DNA of 64,000 nt from Oscillospiraceae bacterium. GTDB lineage: Bacteria > Bacillota > Clostridia > Oscillospirales > UBA929. The position numbers and the translations under genes are program-made. Location of the stretch: contig WRKO01000012.1 in NCBI GenBank assembly GCA_009782215.1, positions 1 to 64,000 on the forward strand, in the 5' to 3' direction. Shown here one piece after another: positions 1 to 8,169 of the stretch. The notes beneath the pieces were generated by a model. The model did not search any database. It saw only the letters and a program-made list of their open reading frames with translations, and was not told the origin of the DNA. Numbering within the stretch: the first letter of the stretch is position 1; each line of letters begins with the position of its first letter.

Positions 1-777
1 CCGGGAGGGAAATCCAAGGCGCTCACGATGAGCTACGACGATGGGGTGCAAAGCGATAAAAGGCTCGTCGAAATTTTCAACAGATACGGGATTAAGGGGA
101 CATTTCATCTTAACGCCGGTTTGTTTGGGCTGGAATCGTGGCAGCGGTTGCCCGAAAGTGACATCAAAAAAACATACAAAGGTCACGAAATTTCCGCTCA
201 CGGCTACACGCACCAGTCGTTAGCCTCCATCCCCGACGAGGGAATCATCTCGGAAATCATGCGCGACAGGGAGAAACTGGAGGAAATCACCGGGCAGCCT
301 ATCCGCGGAATGTCTTACGCGATGGGTTCGGTGAGCAGTCATGTGGTTGATGTTCTGCATACGCTCGGAATGGAGTATGGCCGTGTCGTTCCGACGACCG
401 GCGAGTTCGGGCTTCCCGACGATTTTATGATGTGGCACGGCACCTGTCACCACAACGACAATCTGCTTGCCTATGCGGACAAGTTCCTGTCACAGCCTTG
501 GTTCCAACTCATGTATGTATGGGGTCACAGCTATGAGTTCGACAATGATAAGAACTGGAATCTGATGGAAGAATTTTGCGAAAAGGTAAGCGGGCGCAAT
601 GATATATGGTACGCCACCAACATCGAAATCCTCGACTATATAAAGGCGGTGCGCGGGCTGAAATTCACGGCAAAGCAAGACTTCGCATTGAACCAATCGG
701 CGACCGATGTGTGGGTTTCGGTTGACGGCAACCCGGTGGAAATCAAAGGCGGTCAGCTTGTACAAATAGGGAAGTAA
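1..777 (+). CDS. polysaccharide deacetylase family protein, 5' partial
   Basis: This is a NodB-type polysaccharide deacetylase, expected to remove acetyl groups from a cell-wall or extracellular glycan using a divalent metal. The frame is open to the first base, so the start lies outside the window. The ALTMSYDDG segment (bases 22-45) carries the Asp pair of family motif 1. AHGYTH (bases 196-213) supplies the two metal-binding histidines of the HxxxH motif. RGMSYAMG resembles motif 3, with Ala where Pro is usual. No signal peptide can be judged because the N-terminus is missing. It lies 15 bases ahead of a serine hydrolase on the same strand, probably in one operon. The substrate is unknown. 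Confidence 0.85.
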   Translation, partial: PGGKSKALTMSYDDGVQSDKRLVEIFNRYGIKGTFHLNAGLFGLESWQRLPESDIKKTYKGHEISAHGYTHQSLASIPDEGIISEIMRDREKLEEITGQPIRGMSYAMGSVSSHVVDVLHTLGMEYGRVVPTTGEFGLPDDFMMWHGTCHHNDNLLAYADKFLSQPWFQLMYVWGHSYEFDNDKNWNLMEEFCEKVSGRNDIWYATNIEILDYIKAVRGLKFTAKQDFALNQSATDVWVSVDGNPVEIKGGQLVQIGK

Positions 778-792
778 ACGGGGGATAGAGAA

Positions 793-1887
793 ATGAGTTG
801 TCGGGACATTCAAGAGAAAGTACAAAGCCTGCTGGACGAAACCGTGACAAGCGGCAGGGACATGGGGATGCAGCTCGCCGTGTATCGCAAGGGTGAGCTT
901 ATCGCAAACGCGTGGGCGGGCGTCGCCGACACGGATACCAAGGAGCCGGTCACCGAGCATACCATGTTTCCCTCTTTTTCCGTGACCAAGGGAATTGCCG
1001 CCACCTTGCTGCACAGTCTGGCCGATAAGGGCGCGTTGGATTATGAGCAGCGGATAGCCGAGATATGGCCCGGATTCGCAAAGCACGGCAAAGAAGACAT
1101 CCGTATCCGGCACGCGCTTACCCATACGTCCGGTCTCCCTCAAATGCCGGAGAATATCACGGCATCCGCGCTGAACGACTGGGACGATATGTGCGGCGTC
1201 ATGGAGGACATGAAGCCGCTCTGGGCGGCGGGAGAGCGTCTGGAGTACCATGCGCTTACCTACGGTTGGATTCTCGGCCGTGTGATAGAGCTGGTGAGCA
1301 AAAAGAGCTTTGCCGAATTTTTCCGTCAGGAAATCCTTGCGCCGTTGGGTTTGATACATATGTACATAGGGATACCAGAGAAAGTACAGGCAAACTCGTC
1401 CATAGCCAAAGTCTATGAGCCGGGGTTTGACAGGAAGAATATGAATACGACAGGCATTATTTCCATACCGGAATGTTGTATGCCGATGTGCGATTGGATT
1501 AACCGCGGCGACACCTTACAAGCCTGTATGCCTGCGGTCAACGGGATGTTCAACGCTCTTTCGCTGGCGCGTCATTACGCCGCGCTGCTGCCGGACGGCG
1601 TGGACGGGGTAAGGTTGCTGTCTGAGGAAACGGTAAAAAAGGCGACCGAGATAGCGCCAATCAATCTCAGCCCCGATGGCGCAGGCGGCTTTGGTTTGGG
1701 CTATTACGCCGGATTATATGAACAGAAAACGGCCTTCGGCGCGGCGGGGTACGGCGGTTCCGTCGCGTTCGCCGATGTGGAACATCGGTATTCATTGGCG
1801 CTGACAAAAAATCTCTTCCGTCAAGACGGCGCGGAAGTGGAGATAATCCGTGCTGTGCAAAAAATGTTAGACGTCCCCCGCGCTTGA
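793..1887 (+). CDS. serine hydrolase, beta-lactamase/class C PBP fold
   Basis: This 364-residue protein belongs to the beta-lactamase-related serine hydrolase family (esterases, D-aminopeptidases, PBP4*-like). The catalytic SxxK is S63-V-T-K66 in PSFSVTKG. The YHAL segment (Tyr about 152) fits the second motif. HALTHTSGL (about 108-115) is a strong family signature. GYGGS near the C-terminus occupies the usual HxG position. No signal peptide is visible, so it is probably cytoplasmic, and a role against beta-lactam drugs is unlikely. It is flanked by a deacetylase and an esterase in the same direction, suggesting a small hydrolase operon. The natural substrate cannot be told from sequence. Confidence 0.85.
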   Translation: MSCRDIQEKVQSLLDETVTSGRDMGMQLAVYRKGELIANAWAGVADTDTKEPVTEHTMFPSFSVTKGIAATLLHSLADKGALDYEQRIAEIWPGFAKHGKEDIRIRHALTHTSGLPQMPENITASALNDWDDMCGVMEDMKPLWAAGERLEYHALTYGWILGRVIELVSKKSFAEFFRQEILAPLGLIHMYIGIPEKVQANSSIAKVYEPGFDRKNMNTTGIISIPECCMPMCDWINRGDTLQACMPAVNGMFNALSLARHYAALLPDGVDGVRLLSEETVKKATEIAPINLSPDGAGGFGLGYYAGLYEQKTAFGAAGYGGSVAFADVEHRYSLALTKNLFRQDGAEVEIIRAVQKMLDVPRA

Positions 1888-1924
1888 TGGAAAGGATAGA
1901 ACATAGAGAGAGAGGGTATGCCGT

Positions 1925-2794
1925 ATGGACATCACAATAAATGAATATACGGGCAAAGCGTTCATAACACACGGTAAGATTGTCACTTTTGACATGGCTA
2001 TGGAAGCCTACCCCGACAAAAGAACGCGAACCATCCGCGTGTGGCTGCCGGAGAGCTACGACGGGAAACGCCGCTTCCCTGTTTTCTATATGCACGATGG
2101 CCAGAATCTATTTGACGGATTGGATGAACCTTGCGGATTTACCTATGGAAACTGGCGCATCAACAGAGAAATGGAAGACCTAGAGAAGGACGGCTTGCCC
2201 GCGATTATCGTCGGTGTGGACAACGGGCTGGAACGGTTCTCTGAGCTATGCCCCGACATACCCGTCAATCCTGACTTTTACCGGGTATTTAACATAACAG
2301 AGCCATTGACGCCCACGGGCAATCTGTACGCCGAGTTTATAACGTCCCGGCTAAAGCCCTTTGTGGATGAGCGGTTTATGACGCTTCCCGACGCGGCAAA
2401 CACAGCCATAGGCGGCGCGTCGATGGGCGGGCTTATATCGCTGTACATGATTCTAAAATATCCCGATATTTACAAAATGGCGATGGTATTCGCCCCGAAC
2501 TTCGTAACACACACGGAGGCTGAACTTCTGGGCGGCTTAGAAAGATATGATTACACCAAGCTGAAAGACAGCCGCATATTCATTTTCCACGGCGGGCAAG
2601 ACCTTGAAGCCATTAACTGGCCGTATGTGCGTGTTGTTTACGAAGCCATGAGGGATAAAGGCATGGACTGCACACATCTCGCACTGCTCTACGATTCCCG
2701 CCAACCGCACCATGAGCTTGCTTGGCAGAAATATTACGCCGAAGCATACCGTTTCCTGTTTCACAAAGAAAAAGGCGGTACTATCGGTGAGTAA
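1925..2794 (+). CDS. alpha/beta-hydrolase esterase (esterase D/Fes-like)
   Basis: A 289-residue putative esterase of the alpha/beta-hydrolase fold. The nucleophile elbow is GGASMGG with Ser about 166. FYMHDGQNLFDG (about 54-65) is the oxyanion-side motif typical of the esterase D/enterochelin esterase family, and a His near the C-terminus (QPHHELAW) can complete the triad. No signal peptide is seen. Its last 8 bases overlap the GTG start of the phosphorylase gene, so the two are translationally coupled. A deacylase acting on an acylated sugar or glycan would suit the neighbours, but that is inference. Confidence 0.82.
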   Translation: MDITINEYTGKAFITHGKIVTFDMAMEAYPDKRTRTIRVWLPESYDGKRRFPVFYMHDGQNLFDGLDEPCGFTYGNWRINREMEDLEKDGLPAIIVGVDNGLERFSELCPDIPVNPDFYRVFNITEPLTPTGNLYAEFITSRLKPFVDERFMTLPDAANTAIGGASMGGLISLYMILKYPDIYKMAMVFAPNFVTHTEAELLGGLERYDYTKLKDSRIFIFHGGQDLEAINWPYVRVVYEAMRDKGMDCTHLALLYDSRQPHHELAWQKYYAEAYRFLFHKEKGGTIGE

Positions 2795-5093
2795 TTTCAA
2801 AAGCCTCCTCGAAGCCGCGCTCAGGGGACAGGAAAACCATGTCTGCGACCTGTACGTTACCGTCAGTCAAACCGCGATGAAGAAGATTGAAGCTGTTTGG
2901 GGCATATCTTCTGCGAAAAAGGTATGCTATTTTTCCGCGGAGTTTTTAGTTGGCCGCGTGGTTTACAGCAATTTGCAGGCTTTGGGCGTACTGGAGGATA
3001 TGCGCGAGGTATTCCGAAAATACGGTCTTGACGCCAATCTGTTTGAGGATGTAGAGGATGCCGCTCTGGGCAACGGCGGTCTGGGGCGTTTAGCGGCGTG
3101 TTTCCTCGATTCCGCCGCGACAATGGGGCTTCGCATGGACGGTTATGGAATCCGCTACCGTTACGGACTGTTCAAGCAACATTTTCACGAAGGGTTTCAA
3201 AGGGAAACCGCCGACGACTGGACGCGTTTCGGCGACCCGTGGAGCATCCGCAGGGAGAAAGAACGGATACAGATAAACTTTGGCGACCAGTCGGTGTGGG
3301 CAATTCCGTATGACATGCCGGTAATCGGGTATGGCGGCAAAACCGTCAACACCCTGCGGCTTTGGCAGTCTGAACCCATGAACGGCTTTAATTTCTCTGA
3401 GTTCGACGAGCATACATACAACGACTCTTATGCAGTACGAAACGCCGCCGAAGCGATTTCCGGCGTCCTGTACCCAAATGACGATACCGACGAAGGTAAA
3501 CGCTTGCGCCTCAAGCAGCAGTATTTTTTTGCAAGCGCGTCCCTGCAAAGTATGCTGCGTGAATACAGGGCAGTGAACGGAAGCGACTACTCCAAGTTTT
3601 CGGAGCGTTACGCCATTCAGCTTAACGACACTCACCCCACGGTCGCCATCCCGGAGTTTCTGCGCCTGTTGATGGAGGACGGCGTATCTTTTGAGGACGC
3701 GTTTTCCATAGCCCTGCATACCTTTGCGTATACCAACCACACCGTCATGGCGGAGGCTCTGGAAAAATGGGATGTCAGTTTGTTCTGTTTTGTTGCGCCG
3801 GCGGTATACCCTTATGTCGTGATGATACAGAACAAGTTGACGCAGGATTTACACAATCGCGGCATCAACGGCGCAGACCAAATGCCTTACTACATAGTAG
3901 ACCCCGACCAACGCATTCACATGACCCGTATGGCTGTTTACGCGACACATTCCACAAACGGCGTCGCGGCATTGCATACCGAAATCCTGAAACACGATGT
4001 CCTGAAGGAGTGGCACGCCCTCTACCCGGAGCGGTTCAGCAATAAAACAAACGGGATTACGCAGCGCCGCTGGCTCTCCCTGTGCAATCCCAAGCTGGCG
4101 GGATTTATCACCGAACGTATTGGAGACGGCTGGATTACCGACCTTGACCAACTTGAACGCCTGCGGGATTATGAAAGAGACCATGACGCTCTGTGGGAGT
4201 TGGCCGATATAAAGCGGCATAACAAGCTCTGTCTGGCGGAGTATGTGTGTTCGCGTGAGCATGGGGTAAAACTCAATCCCGATTCCATCTTCGACATTCA
4301 AGTGAAACGGTTGCATGAATACAAACGGCAGTTACTCAACGCGTTCTCCATTCTGGACATTTATTTTCAACTCAAGGACGGCTGCTTATCGGACTTCTAT
4401 CCTATGACCTTTCTGTTTGGCGCGAAAGCGGCTCCCGGATACAGGCGGGCAAAGGCGATTATCAAGGTTATCAATGAGGTTGCGGAGTTGGTCAACCGCG
4501 ATTCCGCCGTCATGGATACGCTGAAGGTTGTATTTGTGCAGAATTATAACGTGAGCTACGCGGAAAAGCTCATTCCGGCGGCCGACATCTCCGAGCAGAT
4601 TTCCCCGGCAGGCACAGAAGCTAGCGGAACCGGCAACATGAAGTTTATGCTTAACGGCGCGGTTACGCTGGGTACTTACGACGGCGCAAATGTGGAAATT
4701 GCCCAGCAGGCAGGACATGAAAGCAATTATATCTTCGGCTCTCGTGTGGAGCAAATCCGCGAAATTAAGGACAGCTACCATCCTCGCGGATTATACGAGG
4801 CTAGTCCCGGAATCCGCAGAGTACTTGATACGCTGATAGACGGAACCCTCAACGATAACGGAACGGGGTTGTTCAGGGAGCTTTTTGATTCCCTCTTGCA
4901 CGGGCATAACCCGGATCAATACTATCTGCTGTTGGATTTTGAATCGTACATGGCAACAAAGCTACAAGCCAACCGAGACTACCGCGACAGGTTGGAATTC
5001 AGCCGTAAATGCTTGCATAACACATCCAGCGCCGGTATTTTTTCGAGCGACAGGACGATTCGGGAATATGCTGCAGATATTTGGCATTTGTGA
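2787..5093 (+). CDS. glgP: glycogen/alpha-glucan phosphorylase
   Basis: GT35 glycogen phosphorylase, 768 residues, releasing glucose-1-phosphate from alpha-1,4-glucans with pyridoxal phosphate. The PLP-binding Lys is about K619 in GTGNMKFMLNG, followed by GTYDGANVEI. EDAALGNGGLGRLAACFLDS near the N-terminus is the glucan and effector-site signature. I chose the GTG at 2787: AAAGGCGG lies 8-15 bases upstream and the following residues VSNFKSLLEAAL start like other family members. A longer frame from an ATG at 2712 would overlap the esterase by 83 bases. At 768 residues it is slightly short for the family, mainly at the N-terminus. No other glycogen gene is adjacent, which is unusual. Confidence 0.95.
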   Translation: MSNFKSLLEAALRGQENHVCDLYVTVSQTAMKKIEAVWGISSAKKVCYFSAEFLVGRVVYSNLQALGVLEDMREVFRKYGLDANLFEDVEDAALGNGGLGRLAACFLDSAATMGLRMDGYGIRYRYGLFKQHFHEGFQRETADDWTRFGDPWSIRREKERIQINFGDQSVWAIPYDMPVIGYGGKTVNTLRLWQSEPMNGFNFSEFDEHTYNDSYAVRNAAEAISGVLYPNDDTDEGKRLRLKQQYFFASASLQSMLREYRAVNGSDYSKFSERYAIQLNDTHPTVAIPEFLRLLMEDGVSFEDAFSIALHTFAYTNHTVMAEALEKWDVSLFCFVAPAVYPYVVMIQNKLTQDLHNRGINGADQMPYYIVDPDQRIHMTRMAVYATHSTNGVAALHTEILKHDVLKEWHALYPERFSNKTNGITQRRWLSLCNPKLAGFITERIGDGWITDLDQLERLRDYERDHDALWELADIKRHNKLCLAEYVCSREHGVKLNPDSIFDIQVKRLHEYKRQLLNAFSILDIYFQLKDGCLSDFYPMTFLFGAKAAPGYRRAKAIIKVINEVAELVNRDSAVMDTLKVVFVQNYNVSYAEKLIPAADISEQISPAGTEASGTGNMKFMLNGAVTLGTYDGANVEIAQQAGHESNYIFGSRVEQIREIKDSYHPRGLYEASPGIRRVLDTLIDGTLNDNGTGLFRELFDSLLHGHNPDQYYLLLDFESYMATKLQANRDYRDRLEFSRKCLHNTSSAGIFSSDRTIREYAADIWHL

Positions 5094-5130
5094 GTGACGG
5101 CTTGGAATTAACTCATATCTGCAAACTGAA

Positions 5131-5160
5131 GAGGGGGTACGCAAGTATGAGTACCCCCTC
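5131..5160 (+). terminator. hairpin after glgP, possible terminator
   Basis: A perfect 10-bp stem, GAGGGGGTAC pairing with GTACCCCCTC, encloses a 10-base loop 38 bases after the glgP stop. No T-run follows, so intrinsic termination is plausible but not certain. Confidence 0.5.
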
Positions 5161-5206
5161 CAATTGTAATCGATAAAAAAATATCCGGGAAAATTTCTAA
5201 AACCCC

Positions 5207-5235
5207 TTGACATTGCTAAAACCCTCCGCTATAAT
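5207..5235 (+). promoter_or_regulatory. consensus sigma-A promoter of the folded leader/ncRNA
   Basis: TTGACA at 5207-5212 and TATAAT at 5230-5235 are separated by 17 bases, matching the housekeeping consensus at every position. Transcription should start near 5242. The next credible coding start is at 5915, giving a leader or free RNA of more than 500 nt. Confidence 0.85.
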
Positions 5236-5241
5236 GGCATT

Positions 5242-5760
5242 ATTAGTAACAGCGATTTCTCATTTGAGAATCACAATATCAGAGTTTACACAGTGTCCAG
5301 AGGCTTGCTATGCCTTTGGGCGCTTTTTTTGCGCGCAAGCTACAACCACATCAGTCTCCTAAGCCGCCAGACTGAGGCGGCAGCGTACCCGGTCTTGCCA
5401 GACCGAGACGGGGAGAAAAAACTTAAAGAAAGTGAGGCATCCATCATGCAAAAGAACATCCGGCAAAACCATCCGTGCCGCGAGGGGCGCGGGTTATGGG
5501 TACAGTTTAGCCTCACCTCGAAGAAAGGCTTGTGGCGGAGCTTTTCAAACCGGCGCGAAGGTATATACCTTCGTTGGGCAGAGCCGGTTTATGTATCTCA
5601 AACCATTGGTCTCTCCACTGCCCGGGGAAGCCGAACAGCACCCGCAATCGTAGCCGGATATTCCGGTCGGTGCTTACCGTCGAGGGGTTTCCCCTCAGTC
5701 TTTTCAAAGTCAGTACGGAGTCTTACTGAACACAAAAAAACTAAATAACCCGGCTACTTA
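5242..5760 (+). ncRNA. candidate long structured RNA (unassigned)
   Basis: This fills most of the gene-free stretch 5098-5914. It begins just after a perfect promoter and is dense in stems: 5297-5304/5312-5319 (8 bp), 5320-5323/5331-5334, 5363-5368/5376-5381, 5391-5395/5400-5404, 5547-5554/5583-5590 (AAACCGGC with GCCGGTTT) enclosing the 18-base palindrome 5556-5573, 5654-5658/5662-5666, 5682-5687/5691-5696 (GAGGGG/CCCCTC) and 5711-5715/5724-5728. An open frame of 100 codons (5446-5748, ATG after GTGAGG) runs through it, but its Arg/Lys-rich product matches nothing I know and the stems would constrain it. It could be a large ornate RNA of the kind found in mobile elements, or a long regulatory leader for the recombinase. 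From 5761 to 5914 I see only the recombinase ribosome site. Confidence 0.5.
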
Positions 5761-5914
5761 ATTATGGAGACAGAGGTAAAAAAATTTCGCCGAAGTCCAC
5801 AATATCAACGGGTTTAGGCGTTTGTTAGTCGGAAATCAGCCGGAAACAGTCGGTTGTGTCAGTGGGATAGCTGCGCCTTTTGCGGATTGCGGGCATATAG
5901 AAAAGGAGATAAAT

Positions 5915-6526
5915 ATGTCAACAAACCACTATATAAACCTGCTCGCGCAAGCCGAAAAGCTGTACCGTCACAACCGGCAAGGGAGCTACAAAACCAAAGA
6001 GCGATATTTCGAGGCGTACAAGCGCAAGTTCGGCGGCATTGACAGAAGTTGGAGTCATGCTGAATTTAGCCGCATGATTGGTGAGTGCTGGAAAACAGGG
6101 CGGGGTGACTACGAAGCCTGTATCGTAATCGCCTATTACGCAGGGCTGAGATTACATGAGGTTATGCGAATCGAGTTTGAAAAGTTCCTCAGACTGACTT
6201 CGCCCGGACATAAACTGTTCGTTCCTCAAGGCAAGCAAACCCATATTGCCAAGACTGAGTTGCAAAACTTCATCAACAAGCACCGGAAGCTCGTACAAGA
6301 CCCCGGCTCCACAAAACCGATGACATATCACGGGCTGCGCCATACCTGCGCGGCAAACTGGTATCAGAAGATGATTGCCGAGGGCAAGACTGAGTATGAG
6401 GCGAGAAAACAGGTTTCCCAATGGCTTGGGCATGAGCGGGATGATGTGACCAGAATCTATCTTGCGAGCATCGAGAGTGGCAATCCGTCAGACTCAGATG
6501 GCAAAGGCGGTGACGGCAATGTTTGA
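5915..6526 (+). CDS. shortened tyrosine recombinase
   Basis: 203 residues with the full tyrosine-recombinase catalytic set: R79 (YAGLRLHEV), H139-G-L-R142, H173 (WLGHE) and Tyr182 (TRIYLASI). The ATG at 5915 follows AAAAGGAGAT, an excellent ribosome site. Family members are normally 280-400 residues. Here the N-terminal core-binding domain shrinks to about 40 residues, YFEAYKR running straight into KFGGIDRSW. The stretch between the Arg box and LFVPQG, which normally holds the catalytic Lys strand, is also very short. I read this as an enzyme with two in-frame internal deletions, probably inactive or only DNA-binding. Its last 8 bases overlap the next start. Confidence 0.75.
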   Translation: MSTNHYINLLAQAEKLYRHNRQGSYKTKERYFEAYKRKFGGIDRSWSHAEFSRMIGECWKTGRGDYEACIVIAYYAGLRLHEVMRIEFEKFLRLTSPGHKLFVPQGKQTHIAKTELQNFINKHRKLVQDPGSTKPMTYHGLRHTCAANWYQKMIAEGKTEYEARKQVSQWLGHERDDVTRIYLASIESGNPSDSDGKGGDGNV

Positions 6527-6758
6527 AAGCTACCCCGACGTCGTCACGGTCAAGGAGCTTTGCCAAATGCTCCAGATCGGAAAAAACACAGCGTATGAGC
6601 TGTTAAAAAACCGCAGTCTTAACTCAATCCGCATCGGGCGCAAATTTTTGATTCCCAAGCAGTCAGTCATAGATTTTTTAGGTGTCATGTGCTATAATGA
6701 GAACCGGATAATCAATGGCGGGCAAAACAATCAGTCATCGAAAGGAGCGCTATTATGA
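6519..6758 (+). CDS. excisionase-type helix-turn-helix DNA-binding protein
   Basis: 79 residues in the MerR-like/excisionase fold: VTVKELCQMLQIGKNTAYELLKN (about 9-31) is the helix-turn-helix and SIRIGRKFLIPKQSVIDFL the wing. Such proteins direct integrase towards excision or act as small regulators. The ATG at 6519 follows AAAGGCGG and overlaps the recombinase stop. The stop overlaps the integrase start as ATGA, giving the usual xis-int coupling of Tn916-like and phage modules. The Ser/Asn-rich tail after residue 55 is outside the domain. Confidence 0.82.
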   Translation: MFESYPDVVTVKELCQMLQIGKNTAYELLKNRSLNSIRIGRKFLIPKQSVIDFLGVMCYNENRIINGGQNNQSSKGALL

Positions 6759-7885
6759 CTGGAAGCCTGCAAATAAAAAGCGGCGTTTACTACGCCGTAC
6801 TCAATTTCAAAGACGAAACCGGCAAGCGGCGCCCTAAATGGGTCTGTACCAATCTCAAGGTCAAGGATAACAAGCGGAAAGCGGAGGCGTTTCTGAACAA
6901 ACTCCTGACGGAGTATGCGAACATGAGGACAACCTATAATAAGGATGTGTTGTTTTCGGAGTATATGCTGCTCTGGCTGGAGACAGCAGCTGGGTCGATT
7001 GAGCGAAACACATACGAATCATACCGAGCCATTATTAAACGCTACATCGAGCCGCACTTCTCCGCAAGAAAAATCAAGCTGCAAAACCTTGAACCGCAGC
7101 ACATCCAAACATTTTACAACGGTCAGGTAAAGAAGGGGTTAAGCCCGAACACCGTCATCAAGGTACACGCCAACATCCGAAAGGCATTACAGCACGCCGT
7201 CAAGATGAACATGATTCCCTACAACCCCGCCGACAGGGTGACGCTGCCGAAAAAGAAGGCGTATCATGCCAACTTCTATACAGCCGAGCAGGTGAATGAG
7301 CTTCTTACCATTTTCAAGAATGAGCCAATCTATCCTGCCGTTATGCTGGCAGCCTTTTACGGACTCAGACGGAGCGAGGTTCTTGGATTAAAGTGGTCGC
7401 ACATCGACTTCAAAGCCGATACGATTACGGTACAGGACACTGTTGTTCAGTATGACACCGTTATCGACAAGCCACGGATAAAGACAAAAGCCAGCCATCG
7501 GACGCTGCCGCTGATTCCGGCGATGAGGGGTTACCTCATACGCCTCAAAAGCCGACAGGCGGAAAATCAGCTTTTTCTTGGCCCTGTGTACATCCATAAC
7601 GACTATGTATGCAAACGCGATAACGGTGTGCCGTTCTCCCCGGACTACATAACCGGGCGGTTCCTAGGGGTTCTCCGAAAGAATCAGCTTCCACACATCC
7701 GGTTTCATGGCCTCAGACACAGCGCGGCCAGTATGCTCCTTGCCAACGGGTTTTCATTGAAAGAAATCCAAGAATGGCTCGGACACGGCACGCTGGCGAC
7801 GACGGCAAATATCTACGCCCATCTCCGATTTCAAGCCAAGCAGGATATGGCTGATTCACTGGGTAAAACCCTCGTCATCGGATAG
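6755..7885 (+). CDS. int: tyrosine-type site-specific integrase
   Basis: A full-length 376-residue integrase of the phage/ICE tyrosine recombinase family. An N-terminal AP2-like arm-binding region (about 1-55) is followed by a SAM-like core-binding domain (about 65-165) and the catalytic domain: R205 (YGLRRSEV), Lys243/245 in the TKASHRT strand, H318-G-L-R321, H344 (WLGHG) and the Tyr354 nucleophile (NIYAHL). It ends 108 bases from the 3' end of tRNA-Tyr, the usual place for an integrase whose attachment site lies in a tRNA gene. The start overlaps the excisionase stop and is served by AAAGGAG. Confidence 0.93.
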   Translation: MTGSLQIKSGVYYAVLNFKDETGKRRPKWVCTNLKVKDNKRKAEAFLNKLLTEYANMRTTYNKDVLFSEYMLLWLETAAGSIERNTYESYRAIIKRYIEPHFSARKIKLQNLEPQHIQTFYNGQVKKGLSPNTVIKVHANIRKALQHAVKMNMIPYNPADRVTLPKKKAYHANFYTAEQVNELLTIFKNEPIYPAVMLAAFYGLRRSEVLGLKWSHIDFKADTITVQDTVVQYDTVIDKPRIKTKASHRTLPLIPAMRGYLIRLKSRQAENQLFLGPVYIHNDYVCKRDNGVPFSPDYITGRFLGVLRKNQLPHIRFHGLRHSAASMLLANGFSLKEIQEWLGHGTLATTANIYAHLRFQAKQDMADSLGKTLVIG

Positions 7886-7952
7886 AGCGTTAGAAAACCG
7901 TTAGAAATCGCCTAGTAATTGGAAACCGCTCCTCTCCCGACGAAAAAACCCA

Positions 7953-7984
7953 AAACGCCCGCAACCTTACAGTCACAGGCGTTT
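7953..7984. terminator. hairpin between integrase and tRNA-Tyr
   Basis: AAACGCC (7953-7959) pairs with GGCGTTT (7978-7984) around an 18-base loop. T-runs are weak on either side, though A-rich sequence precedes the hairpin on the plus strand. It could end both the integrase and tRNA transcripts, or be part of the attachment region. Confidence 0.4.
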
Positions 7985-7992
7985 CGCGCTTA

Positions 7993-8077
7993 TGGTGGGG
8001 GAGGACGGATTCGAACCATCGAAGTCGTTGACAACAGATTTACAGTCTGCCCCCTTTGGCCGCTCGGGAACTCCCCC
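7993..8077 (-). tRNA. tRNA-Tyr (GTA)
   Basis: An 85-nt type II tRNA with long variable arm. The acceptor stem GGGGGAG/CTCCCCC, T-arm GGTTCGAATCC and encoded CCA (bases 7993-7995) are all present. The anticodon GTA corresponds to TAC at 8041-8043 on the plus strand, inside loop CTGTAAA. The 3' end faces the integrase and is the likely attachment site. Confidence 0.95.
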
Positions 8078-8127
8078 ATATGAAAGAGCCGCTTCGTCGC
8101 TCCGCAGCGGAGCGCGGCAGCTTCGTT

Positions 8128-8156
8128 AGTATAGCAAAGTCCCCCGCGTTTGTCAA
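8128..8156 (-). promoter_or_regulatory. promoter of tRNA-Tyr
   Basis: On the minus strand TTGACA (8156-8151) and TATACT (8133-8128) are 17 bases apart, about 50 bases upstream of the tRNA 5' end. Confidence 0.8.
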
Positions 8157-8169
8157 CCCTTTTTTATCT

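Larger units (their letters stand above)
5915..7992 (+). mobile_element. integration module of a tRNA-Tyr island
   Basis: Three coupled genes (short recombinase, excisionase-like, integrase) abut the 3' end of tRNA-Tyr. The island should extend leftward from there, perhaps past the window start, because I found no second copy of the tRNA 3' end to its left. No conjugation, phage structural or resistance gene is seen, so extent and type are unknown. The outer boundary is an inference from integrase position only. Confidence 0.55.

Noticed and set aside
5446-5748. A 100-codon protein gene in the folded region
   Set aside because: The product is basic without a domain and the frame coincides with extensive stems, so I prefer RNA. 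I cannot exclude a real peptide.
5242-5760. Group I or group II intron
   Set aside because: No group II GUGYG start with a recognisable domain V, no group I core (P7-like) elements, and no intron-encoded protein was found.
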